The notes below the pieces were generated by a model. That model searched no databases. It saw only the letters and a program-made list of their open reading frames with translations, and was not told where the DNA came from. Made by a program: the position numbers and the translations under genes. Positions 44,607 to 54,246 of a stretch of 64,000 nt of DNA are shown here, one piece after another (the first letter of the stretch is position 1; each line of letters starts with the position of its first letter). This stretch comes from Arachis hypogaea (taxonomy: Eukaryota; Streptophyta; Magnoliopsida; Fabales; Fabaceae): contig NC_092045.1 of assembly GCF_003086295.3 (NCBI RefSeq), positions 23,502,890-23,566,889 on the forward strand. Direction: 5' to 3'.

Positions 44607-44624
44607 ATTAGGTTTCCTCCCAAT
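44607..44624 (-). ncRNA. Conserved inter-ORF hairpin, E6 copy
   Basis: Minus-strand ATTGGG AGGAAA CCTAAT: pairs A-U, U-A, U-A, G-U, G-C, G-C. It is preceded by AAGAAGCGCTT as in E2 and lies ~135 bases beyond the protease stop. Confidence 0.72.
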
Positions 44625-44759
44625 AAGCGCTTCTTTAATGTCAATAGCTTGACAGTGGGCTCTCATGGAGCCTCACAGGTGATCAGGTTAATGTTGTAGA
44701 CTCCCAACACCAAACTTAGAGTTTGGATGTGGGGATTCAACACCAAACTTAGAATTTGG

Positions 44760-45749
44760 CTATGGCCTCCCAACACCAAACTCAGAGTTTGATTGTGGGG
44801 GCTTTGTTTGACTCTGCACTGAGAGAAGCTTTTCATGCTTCCTCTCCATGTATACAGAAGAACACCCTTGGGTTTTAAACACAAGGTAGTCCCCATTCAA
44901 TTGAAGAACTAATTCTCCTCTGTTAACATCTATCATAACTCCTGTTGTGGCTAGGAAAGGTCTTCCAAGGATGATGCATTCATCCTCCTCCTTCCTAGTG
45001 TCTAAGATTATGAAATCATCAGGGATGTAAAGGCCTTCAACCTTTACTAACACGTCCTCTACTAATCCATAAGCTTGTCTTACTGACTTGTCTGCCATTT
45101 GTAGTGAGAATATGGCAGGCTGTGCCTCAATGATTCCCAGCTTCTCCATTACATAGAGTGGCATAAGATTTATGCCTGACCCCAGGTCACATAGAGCCTT
45201 TTCAAAGGTCATGGTGCCTATGGTACATGGTATTAAAAATTTTCCAGGATCTTGTCTCTTTTGAGGTAAGATTTGCTGAACCCATGTATCTAGTTCACTA
45301 ATGAGCAAGGGAGGTTCACCTTCCCAAATCTCATTACCAAACAATTTGGCATTCAGCTTCATGATGGCTCCTAGATATTGAGCAACTTGCTCTCCAGTTA
45401 CATTTTCATCCTCTTCAGAGGAAGAATAATCTTCAGAGCTCATGAATGGTAGAAGGAGATTTAATGGGATCTTTATGGTCTCTAGGTGAGCCTCAAATTC
45501 CTTTAGATTCTCAATAGGGAACTCCTTTCTATCTGGGGGACGTCCCATGAGGTCTTTCTTATTGGGATTCACGTCCTCCCCTTCCTCCTTGGATTCGGCC
45601 ATATAGATAATATCAATGGCCTTACACTCTCTTTTTGGATTCTCTTCTGTATTGCTTGGGAGAGTACTAGGAGGAATTTCAGTGATTTTCTTACTCAGCT
45701 GGCCCACTTGTGCCTCTAAATTTCTAATGGAGGACCTTGTTTCAGTCAT
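44760..45749 (-). CDS. pro: E6 Gag C-terminal/protease region
   Basis: Open for 329 codons from an internal Met (MTETRSSIRNLEAQVGQLSKK). It has an acidic central block with SSSEEDEN, then ALCDLGSGINLMP and [13 protein letters not shown] of a retropepsin-like domain, ending at 44760 after TCTAAGTTTGG-type motifs translated at the C-terminus. No polymerase follows. Normally part of one gag-pro frame with 45906-47000, now separated by stops. Confidence 0.8.
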   Translation of the reverse strand: MTETRSSIRNLEAQVGQLSKKITEIPPSTLPSNTEENPKRECKAIDIIYMAESKEEGEDVNPNKKDLMGRPPDRKEFPIENLKEFEAHLETIKIPLNLLLPFMSSEDYSSSEEDENVTGEQVAQYLGAIMKLNAKLFGNEIWEGEPPLLISELDTWVQQILPQKRQDPGKFLIPCTIGTMTFEKALCDLGSGINLMPLYVMEKLGIIEAQPAIFSLQMADKSVRQAYGLVEDVLVKVEGLYIPDDFIILDTRKEEDECIILGRPFLATTGVMIDVNRGELVLQLNGDYLVFKTQGCSSVYMERKHEKLLSVQSQTKPPQSNSEFGVGRP

Positions 45750-45905
45750 GAAACTTAAAGTGGCCTTAGATAGATCAAAGACTATATTTGCTAAGTTAGA
45801 GGGACTCTGCTCAGAATTCTCTATCTGTTGCTGAGAAGATGATGGAAAAGGCTTGCTATTGCTGAGCCTATTTCTTCCACCATTATTAAAGCCTTGTTGA
45901 GGCTT

Positions 45906-47000
45906 TTATTGATCCTTCCATGAGAAATTTGGATGATTTCTCCATGATGAATTATAGGTGTTTCCATAAGTTTTACCCATGTAATTTACCTCTGCCATTG
46001 CAGGGTTCTCAGGATCATAAGCTTCTTCTTCAGAAGATGCCTTTTTAGTACTGTTGGATGCATTTTTCCATCCATTCAGACTTTGAGAAATCATATTGAC
46101 TTGCTGAGTCAACATTTTGTTCTGAGCCAATATGGCATTCAGAGCATCAATCTCAAGAACTCTCTTCCTCTGAGGCGTCCCATTATTCATGAAATTCTTC
46201 TAAGTGTACATGAACTGGTTATTTGTAACCATGTCAATAAGTTCTTGAGCTTCTGCAGGCGTTTTTTTTAGGTGAATGGATCCACCTGCAGAATGGTCCA
46301 GTGACATCTTAGAAAACTCAGATAGACCATAATAGAATATATTCAGAATGGTCCACTCTGAAAGCATGTCAGAAGGACACCTTTTGGTCATCTGCTTGTA
46401 TCTTTCCCAAGCTTCATAGAGGGATTCACCATCTTTTTGTTTGAAGGTCTGAACATCCACTCTAAGCTTGCTCAACTTTTGAGGAGGAAAAAACTTAGCC
46501 AAGAAGGCCATAACCAGCTTATCCCAAGAGTCCAGGCTATCTCTAGGTTGTGAGTTCAACCATGTTCTAGCTTTGTCTCTTACAGCAAAAGGGAAAAGCA
46601 TGAGCCTGTAGACTTCAAGATCTACTCCATTAGTCTTAACAGTCTTACAGATCTGCAAGAACTTAGTTAAAAATTGATAGGGATCTTCTGATGGAAGTCC
46701 ATGAAACTTGCAGTTTTATTGCATTAGAGCAACTAGTTGAGGTTTCAGCTCAACATTTTTTGCTCCAATGGCAGGGATTGAGATGCTTCTTCCATCAAAC
46801 TTAGAAGTAGGTGTAGTATAGCCACCAAGCATCCTCCTTGCATTATTATTTTCGGCTGCCATCTCCTCTTCCTTTTCGAAAATTTATGTAAGGTTGTCTC
46901 TGGATTGTTGTAATTTAGCTTCTCTTAGTTTCCTCTTTAGAGTCCTTTCAGGTTCAGGATCTGCTTTAACAAGAATATTCTTGTCCTTGCTCCTGCTCAT
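45906..47000 (-). pseudogene. gag: E6 Gag, several stops
   Basis: ATG at 47000 (MSRSKDKN.LVKADPEPE). Stops appear near 46890 and 46720 (both at sites where E2 has Gln or similar), at 46200-46202 after NNQFMYT, and at about 45906. The best open piece (46658-46203) holds the Gag core YRLMLFPFAVRDKARTWL, FPPQKLSKLRVDVQTF, GESLYEAWERYK, IFYYGLSEFSKMSLDHSAGGS. The downstream segment keeps NYMGKTYGN, with the base that is missing in E2. Confidence 0.8.
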
Positions 47001-48442
47001 ATGAAAAAGAAGGGAACAGAAAATAATAATAGAGATCCTCTTTACCACAGTAGAGAGATTCCTTTATGTTAGTAGAAGAAAAAGAGAATAGCAGAAGGAA
47101 AAGGTAAGAATCCAAACACAAGGGTGAAGATAGGTTCAGATTCTTTGAGATGAAGAGAAGTGTTAGTAAACAAATAAATAAATAGAAGAGGAGGAGAGAG
47201 GGAGAAATTCGAAAATAAATTTTGAAAAAGGGTTAGTGATTTTCGAAAATTAAGAGAAGAAACAAAAATTAAAATTAAAATTTAAAATAATTAGTTAATT
47301 AAAAATAATTTTGAAAAAAAAGGGGGAGATATTTTCGAAAATTAGAGAGAGAGGGGTTGTTAGGTGGTTTTGAAAAAGATAAAAAAACAAACAAAAAGTC
47401 AATTAGTTAGTTGAAAAAGATTTAAAAATCAATTTTTGAAAAGATAAGAAGTTAGAAAAGATATTTTGAAAAGATATGATCGAAAAAAGATATTTTGAAA
47501 AAGATTTGATTTTTAAAATTAAAATTAATTACTTGACTAACAAGAAACTAAAAGATAAGATTCTAGAATTTAAAGATTGAATCTTTCTTAATAAGAAAGT
47601 AACAAAGTTCAAATTTTTGAATCAATCACATTAATTGTAAGTAAAGCCTTCAAAATTTTGAGATAAAGATAAGAAAAAGATTTTGAAAATTAAATTAAAA
47701 TTTTTCAAAAAATAGTAAAAAAATGAAAAAGATTTGATTTTTGAAAAAGTTTTGAAAAGATAAAATTTTTTTTTAAAATTGAAAATTTGACTTGACTTTT
47801 AAGAAATAGCTAATTTTTAAAATTTTTGACTAAGTCAACTCAAATTTTCGAAATTTTGAATAAAATAAGGAAAAGATATTTTTTATTTTTTTTTAATTTT
47901 TAATGAAGAGAGAGAAAAACATAAAAATGACTCACAACATAAAAATTATGAATCAAGACACATGATGCATGCAAAAACACTATGAATGTCAAGATGAACA
48001 CCAAGAACACTTTGAAGATCAAGATGAACATCAAGAACATATTTTTGAAAAAAATTTTATGCAAAGAAAACATGCAAGAATGCACATGAAAAACAACAAA
48101 AGACACAAAACAAGAATACATCAAGATCAAACAAGAAAACTTACCAAGAACAACTTGAAGATCATGAAGAACACATGCATAAATTTTTGAAAATTTTTTT
48201 TGAAAAATAAAAATATGCAATTGACACCAAACTTAAAAATTGACTCTAGACTCAAACAAGAAACACAAAATATTTTTGGTTTTTATGATTTTATTAAATT
48301 TTTTTTGGTTTTTTTTCGAAAATTAATTTTTGGAAAAACGAAAACAAAGAAAAAATTTTAAAAGATTTTTGAAAACTTTTTGAAAAGAAAATTACCTAAT
48401 CTGAAAAACAAGATGAACCGTCAGTTGTCCAAACTCGAACAA
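47001..48442 (-). other. E6 5' leader
   Basis: 1.44 kb, very AT-rich, non-coding. It has AAAGATATGAT repeats (47400-47560), TAAGTTTGGTGTC at ~48222-48235, and no clear palindromic block, unlike the E2 and E4 leaders. Confidence 0.7.
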
Positions 48443-48460
48443 TCCCCGGCAACGGCGTCA
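48443..48460 (-). other. E6 primer-binding site (tRNA-Asp type)
   Basis: Minus-strand TGACGCCGTTGCCGGGGA: one G to A change at the third base of the tRNA-Asp complement, six bases inside the LTR. Confidence 0.88.
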
Positions 48461-48466
48461 AAAACT

Positions 48467-50111
48467 TGGTGCACGAAATTGTGATCTCTAACAATGCATT
48501 CAACATGGTATGCGCATTTACTAACTCAGCATTTTCTTCACAACTTCGCACAACTAACTAGCAAGTGCACTGGGTCGTCCAAGTAATAAACCTTACATGA
48601 GTAAGGGTCGATCCCACGGAGATTGTTAGTATGAAGCAAGCTATGGTCATCTTGTAAATCTCAGTTAGGCGGATAATAAATGGTTATGGAGTTTTCGAAT
48701 AATAATAATAAATACACAAAAAATAAAGATAGAAATACTTATGTAAATCATTGGTGAGAATTTCAGATAGGCATATGAAGATGCTGTACTCCTTCTGAAT
48801 CTCTGCTTTCCTACTGCCTTCATCCAATCCTTCTTACTCTTTTCCATGGCAAGCTATATGTAGGGCATTACCATTGTCAATGGCTACATCCCATCCTCTC
48901 AGTGAAAATGGTCCAATGCTCTGTCACAGCACGGCTAATCATCTGTCGGTTCTCGATCATGTCGGAATAGAATCCATTGATTCTTTTGCGTTTGTCATCA
49001 CGCCCAACAATCGCGAGTTTGAAGCTCGTCACAGTCATTCAATCCCTGAATCCTACTCAGAATACCACAGACAAGGTTTAGACTTTTCAGATTCTCATGA
49101 ATCCCACCATCAATTCTAGCTTATACCACGAAGATTCTGATTAAAGAATCCAAGAGATATGCGCCCGGTCTAAGGTAGAACGGAAGTGGTTGTCAGTCAC
49201 GCATTCATAGGTGAGAATGATGATGAGTCTCACGGGTCATCACATTCATCATGTTAAAGTGCAACGAATATCTTAGAACAGGAATAAACTGAATTGAATA
49301 GAAAATAGTAGTAGTTGCATTAAAACTCGAGGTACAGCAGAGCTCCACACCCTCAATCTATGGTATGTAGAAACTCCACTGTTGAAAATATATAAGTGAT
49401 GGTCCAGGCATGGCCGAATGGCCAGCCCCCATGAACATGATCAAAGGATCATAAGGTAATCCAAAAATAATCCAAAGATGTCTAATACAATAGTAAAATG
49501 TCCTATTTATACTAGACTAGCTACTAAGGTTTACAGAAGTAAGTAATTGATGCAAAAATCCACTTTCAGGGCCCACTTGGTGTGTGCTTGGGCTGAGCTT
49601 GAGCTTTACACGTGCAGAGGCCTCTCTTGGAGTTGAATGCCAAGTTGTAACGTATTTTTGGCGTTCAACTCTGGTTCGTAACGTGTTTCTGGCGTTTGAC
49701 TCGAGAATGCAACATGGAACTGGCGTTGAGCGCCATTTTGCGTCATCTAATCTCAAATAAAGTATAGACTATTATATATTTCTGGAAAGCTCTGGATTTC
49801 TACTTTCCAACGCTGTTGAGAGCGCGCCATTTGAAGTTTTGTAGCTCCAGAAAATCCATTTCGAGTGAAGGGAGGTCAGAATCCAACAGCATCAGCAGTC
49901 CTTTGTCAGCCTTCTTATTAGAGTTTTGCTCAGGTCCCTCAATTTCAGCCAGAAAATACCTGAAATCATAGAAAAACACACAAACTTATAGTAAAGTCCA
50001 GAAATGTGAATTTAGTATAAAAACTAATGAAAACATCCCTAAAAGTAGCTAGATCCTACTAAAAACTACCTAAAAACAATGCCAAAAAGCATATAAATTA
50101 TCCGCTCATCA
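48467..50111 (-). repeat. E6 5' LTR (1645 bp)
   Basis: Minus strand: TGATGAGCGGATAATTTATA at 50111 to CGTGCACCA at 48467. Palindromic modules with TTCAACTC or TTGAACG centres at 49630-49740; TATAAATA at 49511-49504. Confidence 0.95.
49504..49511 (-). promoter_or_regulatory. TATA box of E6 5' LTR
   Basis: Minus-strand TATAAATA followed by GGACATTTT, aligned with the E4 TATA box. The 3' LTR keeps it. Confidence 0.62.
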
Positions 50112-50116
50112 GAAGC

Positions 50117-50699
50117 CTATTAAACGAACATTAAAAAAGGAAAGAAAACTCTCCTTCACACGCTATTGCGTTAGCATTTACAACGTAAATGGGAGAATAA
50201 AGGAAAAAATAAAAATTAAATTACCTGAAGCACCTTAAATGAGAGAATCTGAACTCAAATCTTGTATCAGCTGCAGATTTAGAGACCAGCGACCATGAAC
50301 ATGGTGTGGAGGAAGACAAATTCATTCCGAACAGTAGCAGTAAACATCCCCATAAAAAATAGTAAAGAGAAAATGTAGATCAATCTTTATTCCACAGTAA
50401 AGTCAACCCCAAAAATACACAAAAAAACATTCAAAATTAGGTATCCATTATCAATTAACCAAGAAGGAACATGCGTGTTGAGCATGCGATTGACAGAGAA
50501 AACGAATCAAGGTTTGAGATTCAACGGATCAAGACAGAGAGAAAGCAAACAATTATTGCAAAAATGAAACGACAAGCGAGCATTTGAAAGCGATTTAGAG
50601 GAAAATGAAATGGAAAGGGAAAGCCCTAAAAGTAAAAACCACGGAAAAAATTGAGAAAATAAAAAAATAGAAGTGTTCGAAGCAGAAAATTGATCAGAC
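50117..50699 (-). other. Host-like intronic sequence with a possible small exon
   Basis: Between E6 and the candidate first exon. On the minus strand a segment at about 50275-50226 is bordered by CTGCAG and CAG|GTAATT and stays open for ~15 codons if joined to the first exon in phase, which is suggestive only. No protein family recognised. Confidence 0.3.
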
Positions 50700-50763
50700 C
50701 TTTGGAATCGGAGGGTTTGGAGGAGAAGAGATCGTCGGGGAGATTGACCTTGCCGTCACCCAT
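50700..50763 (-). CDS. Candidate first exon of a host gene (MGDGKVNLPDDLFSSKP...)
   Basis: The minus-strand ATG at 50763 opens 21 codons ending AAAG|GTCTGA, a good plant splice donor, leaving phase 1. Upstream (50764-50900) lies a CT-rich leader typical of plant 5' UTRs, and codons are C-ending and GC-rich, unlike the AT-rich surroundings. The N-terminus faintly recalls plant GYF-domain (EXA1-like) proteins. I cannot confirm that. It is probably a captured gene fragment inside the CACTA element, because no fitting downstream exons are found within 1 kb apart from the unrelated reticulon piece. Confidence 0.4.
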
Positions 50764-51013
50764 GTTTGGTGGAGCTCGAAGGTGAACAGAGAGATCCAGA
50801 AAGAACGGAAGAACAACAAGAAAGAGAAGAAGAGTATGAAGACGAAGATGAAGAAGATTGTGACGAGTGGTTTGGAAGGCGAAGGGCGAAGGGAATGGGA
50901 GGAGCTCTTCCAGGAGAGTAGTTTCGAAGGTGAAAGAGCTCGATTAAGGTTAGTGTGAATGGGTTGGGGACCGGGTTGGGGACGAGGTTAGGGGCCGGGT
51001 CATCAGGGTTTTT
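50764..51013 (-). other. Candidate 5' UTR/promoter region of the captured exon
   Basis: On the minus strand CT-rich (TTCTTCATCTTCGTCTTC, TTCTTCTCTTTCTTG), running up to a TGGGGACC/GGTTGGGG block (50955-50995) that borders the CACTA subterminal repeats. Confidence 0.4.
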
Positions 51014-51760
51014 TTAAAAAAAAATTTGGCCACGTTTTGTAAGCGTGGCCATAATGAAACCCTCTCGCCACGCTTTTAAAACGTCCCTGTTTTTCTCTAC
51101 GACCACGCTTTTGAAGAGCTGCAGAAAAAAACCTTTTGGCCACGCTTTTAAAGCGTGCCAAAAGGTTACCAGGATATGACCACGTTTTGTAGGCGTGACC
51201 GTAATGAAACCCTGTCGCCACGCTTTTAAAACGTCCTTGTTTATTTCTATGGCCACGCTTTTGAAGTGTGGCAGAAAAAAATGTGGCCGTTTCTCTAATC
51301 AATTGGCACCCTTACAAAAGCGTGGCCATTGATCCTTGTCGCCATGCTTTTGAAGCGTGGCAAAAAAAAGTGGCCAAATCTCTAATCTATCGCCACCCTC
51401 ATAAAAGCGTGACCATTGACCACTTTTGGTCACGCTTTTAAAGCGTGCCAAAAGGTTACCAGGATATGGCCACGTTTGTAAGCGTGGCTGTAATGAAACC
51501 CTGTCGCCACACTTTTAAAACGTACTTGTTTCTTTCTATGGCCACGCTTTTGAAGCGTGGCAGCAAAAAAACGTGGTCTTTTCTCTAATCAATTGTTACC
51601 CTTACAAAAGCGTGGCCATTGATCCTTTTTGCCACGCTTTTGAAGCGTGGCAAAAAAAGTGACCAAATCTATAATCTATCGCCACTCTCATAAAAGCGTG
51701 GCCATTGACCACTTTTGGCCACGCTTTTGAAGCGTGATAAGAAAAAAGCATGGCCATAGG
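51014..51760 (-). repeat. CACTA subterminal repeats
   Basis: More than ten inverted modules of the type GGCCACGCTTTTAAAGCGTG or CCACGCTTTTGAAGCGTGG. They are organised in larger imperfect repeats, for example 51026-51170 versus 51180-51260 and 51465-51560, with 'aatgaaaccct..cgccacgc' and 'ggttaccaggatatg' recurring. Such arrays next to the termini bind CACTA transposases. Frames crossing them (51002-51302) are repeats translated, not genes. Confidence 0.85.
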
Positions 51761-51777
51761 CCTTTTTTCTTGTAGTG
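51761..51777 (-). repeat. CACTA terminal inverted repeat (right end)
   Basis: Minus strand CACTACAAGAAAAAAGG. The boundary is set by resumption of the E7 reverse-transcriptase frame directly beyond it (CCG at 51778-51780 may be the 3-bp target). Confidence 0.85.
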
Positions 51778-52048
51778 CCGGCTTGTACATCGGGATTTGG
51801 TTGTATCCCGAATATGCATCCATGAACGACAAGTATTGATACCCCAAGCTAGAGTCTACTAAGGTATCAATATTTGGTAGTGGATATGGGTCTTTGGGAC
51901 ACGTCTTGTTCAGGTCAGTGTAATCGACACACATCCTCCACTTGCCATTTTTCTTTTTGACTAGGACCATGTTTGCCAACCATGCCAGATATTTGACCTC
52001 TTTAATGAAGCCGGCTTCTAGGAGGGCTTGTACTTGCTCTTCCACCAC
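51778..52048 (-). pseudogene. pol: E7 reverse transcriptase, N-terminal part, cut by CACTA
   Basis: The frame from 52048 reads VQALLEAGFIKEV, LVKKKNGKWRMCVDYTDLN, CPKDPYPLPNIDTLVD and LSFMDAYSGYNQIPM, ending abruptly at the transposon terminus at 51777 before the catalytic YxDD. Residues read beyond that point are CACTA repeat. The upstream continuation to protease contains stops. Confidence 0.88.
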
Positions 52049-52411
52049 TTGAGCCCATTCAGATCCGAGCTTCCGTCATCTTTGCTGAACAGGTCGTGAT
52101 CAGGGGTATACTGAAAGCTTATGCGACATGAATTCGGGATTTATCCTAGGCATGTCAGAGGCTTTCCAGGCAAAGAGGTCGGAATTATCTTGTAAAAGCC
52201 CTATAAGCCTCTGTTTCAGGTCTTCTTTAAGGTCGGCCCCTATGTTGGTATTTTTTCCTTCCTCTTTTCCGACCTATACCTCTTCAGTCTTTCCCCCAGG
52301 TTGTGGTCGCAGCTCCTCCTTAGCTCTGACTCCTCCGAGCTCAATGGTGTGAACCTCCTTGCCTTTTCCTCTCAGGTTTAGGCTTTCATTGTAGCATTTA
52401 CTCGCCAGTTT

Positions 52412-52792
52412 CTAGTCTCCCCTGATGGTTGCTATTCCCTCTGGTGTTGGGAATTTCATGCAAAGGTGGGTGATGAACACCACTGCTCCGAGCCGATTTA
52501 GGGTTGTCCTGCCTGTTAAAGCATTATAGGTCGAACCCACATCGACGACTATGAAGTTGATGCTCAGAGTTTTGGATTTGACCCCTTTTCCGAAAGTTGT
52601 GTGTAGGGGTATAAATCCTAATGGCTTTATTGGTGTATCCCCCAGCCCATATAGAGCATCGGGGTAAGCTCTTAACTCATTTTCACCTAATCCCAACTTA
52701 TCAAATGCCGGTTTGAACAGGATGCCGGCTGAGCTTCCCAGATCCACTAGGGTTCTGTAAAGATAGGCATTGGCAAGGATCATAGTTATCAC
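52412..52792 (-). pseudogene. pro: E7 protease (retropepsin-like)
   Basis: Open 126 codons: LVDLGSSAGILF (active-site region, DLG instead of the more usual DTG), a central KPLGFIPL..TFG segment and FIVVDVGSTYNALTGR, then LNRLGAVV and HLCMKFPTPEG, all typical of Tat-branch proteases. Framing stops separate it from gag and RT. Confidence 0.8.
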
Positions 52793-53037
52793 AACTAGAT
52801 CATCATGTCCAGGAATGATACCTTGCCCATTTTCTTTAGTAAATGAAGTGGTTGGAAGGTCGGGGCCTCGCTCCTAATTTGGTAGACTTCCTTCAAGTGC
52901 CTCTTGCGAAATGACTTTGTGAGGCCGCCTCCCCCGAATCCTCCCGAGATCATATGTATATATCTTTCCGGGGTCTGTGGTGATGGGTCTCTTCGGTCCT
53001 CGTCATCTCGCTTTCTCTTATTGTGATGATCAGACCT

Positions 53038-53484
53038 TTATATGAGATATCTGTCCTGCTGACCTTCTCTAGCCAGCTTTTCTATCACATTTTTGAGGTT
53101 GTAACAATCATTTGTTGAGTGACCATATAGCTTATGGTACTCACAGTAGTCGCCACGACTTCCCCCCTTTTTATTTTTGATGGGCCTAGGGGGAGGTAGT
53201 CTCTTAGTATGACAAATTTCCCTGTATACATCAACTAGGAAAACTCGTAGAGGAGTATAGGAGTGATATCTCCTTAGCCTTTCAGGGCCGACTTTCTCTT
53301 TCTTCTTGAGCTCTCTCTCTTCCTCTTTTAATGAGTGAGAGTGCCTAGGTCGCCAACCTGGCTCTCGAAGCTTGCAATTTTTCTCCATGTTGATGAACTT
53401 CTCAGCTCTTTCCTGTACATCAGTCAGAGAAGGTCGGGTGTCTTTTCTAGATGGACTGGGAGAAGGGGCCTTCTCGGAGTCCAT
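53038..53484 (-). pseudogene. gag: E7 Gag C-terminal part with zinc-knuckle-like motif
   Basis: RKDTRPSLTDVQERAEKFINMEK, Arg/Glu-rich region, PLRVFLVDVYREI, then CEYHKLYGHSTNDCYNLK, a C-x2-H-x4-H-x4-C-like knuckle. It overlaps the preceding gag frame in a different phase, so one frameshift lies near 53450-53480. Confidence 0.75.
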
Positions 53485-53977
53485 TTACTAAGCCCATAAT
53501 CACTGCCTCCGTGGGCAGGTCTTGAATCTCCAAACACGCTTTGTTGAACCTTTCCATATAGTCCCTCAAAGGTTCTCCGACCTCCTGTTTTATTCCCAGG
53601 AGGCTCAATGCGTGCTTTACCTTGTCCTTTTGGATTAAGAATCGCATGAGGAACTTCCGTGAGAAGTCGTCAAAACTAGTGACTGACCTTGGGGGGACGC
53701 TATCGAACCACTTCATTGCTGCTTTAGTGAGGGTTGTCGAGAAAGCCTTGCAGCGAGTAGCATCAGAAGTGTCGGCTAGATACTTCCGACTTTTAAAATT
53801 GCTTAAATGATGCTTTGGATCAGTAGTTCCATCATATAGATCCATATCAGGACTTTTAAAGTTCCTTGGAACTTTTGCCCTCATTATATCCTCACTAAAC
53901 GGATCTTCTCCTCCCAAGGGAGAGTCTTCTCGGTCACTGCGAGAGCTTCGGCCTTTGAGAGTGGACTCTAATCTCAA
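53447..53977 (-). pseudogene. gag: E7 Gag core
   Basis: RAKVPRNFKSPDMDLYDGTTDPKHHL, CKAFSTTLTKAAMKWFDSVPP, FDDFSRKFLMRF, GEPLRDYMERFNKACLEI: the retrotransposon Gag domain. An in-frame gap separates it from the upstream piece at 54203-54006, which is Asp/Asn/Gln-rich and has no recognisable domain. Confidence 0.82.
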
Positions 53978-54005
53978 GAGATTTTTCTCAAGCTCTTTTC
54001 ATCGC

Positions 54006-54203
54006 TCAATCTTGTCCCTCCTTTCCTGATTCGCGCCCTTCAGATGAGTTTACCTTCGAGTCTTTTACCCCTGAAGTGCCTTCTCTATGCTGGTTAGTCA
54101 CCCCTTGATGAGTGACTATATCCCTGTCGTCGTTTCCAACGTTTTGATTCTCTTGCTCGAAATTGGATGCTGTGTTGCCATCTTTGTACAAGTCATCCGT
54201 CAT
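54006..54203 (-). pseudogene. E7 Gag N-terminal piece
   Basis: 65-codon hydrophilic frame starting 18 bases downstream of the primer-binding site on the element strand. No motif. It would be the N-terminal part of Gag. Confidence 0.45.
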
Positions 54204-54220
54204 CCCTGGTTGATCTCTCA

Positions 54221-54240
54221 GGTCCCCAGCAACGGCGCCA
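54221..54240 (-). other. E7 primer-binding site
   Basis: Minus strand TGGCGCCGTTGCTGGGGACC, a tRNA-Asp-type site with one change in the core, six bases from the LTR end. Confidence 0.82.
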
Positions 54241-54246
54241 ATATTA

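Larger units (their letters stand above)
39931..50111 (-). mobile_element. E6: second non-autonomous gag-protease-ORF3 element
   Basis: 10,181 bp on the minus strand: 5' LTR 50111-48467, primer-binding site 48460-48443, long leader, gag 47000-45800, protease to 44760, hairpin 44624-44607, palindromic array, ORF3 43681-42527, tail, 3' LTR 41427-39931. Same layout as E2, again with no RT, RNase H or integrase. It is independent of E2: different site, different LTR variant and different mutations. Confidence 0.94.
38832..51777 (-). mobile_element. Remnant of a CACTA DNA transposon carrying host-like exons, split by E6
   Basis: The right end is clear: minus-strand CACTACAAGAAAAAAGG at 51777-51761 followed inwards by ~750 bp of subterminal repeats. 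The sequence between those repeats and the E5 LTR (38832-39930 and 50112-51010) is not retroelement-like. It contains a reticulon-type exon and a candidate first exon, both on the minus strand. No transposase is seen. The left terminus is not in the window: either deleted, or beyond position 1 if E5 itself landed in the transposon. Left limit is therefore a guess. Confidence 0.6.

Noticed and set aside
51002..51302. Two minus-strand frames with repeated 'RFKSVA' segments
   Set aside because: Translation of CACTA subterminal repeats in different phases.
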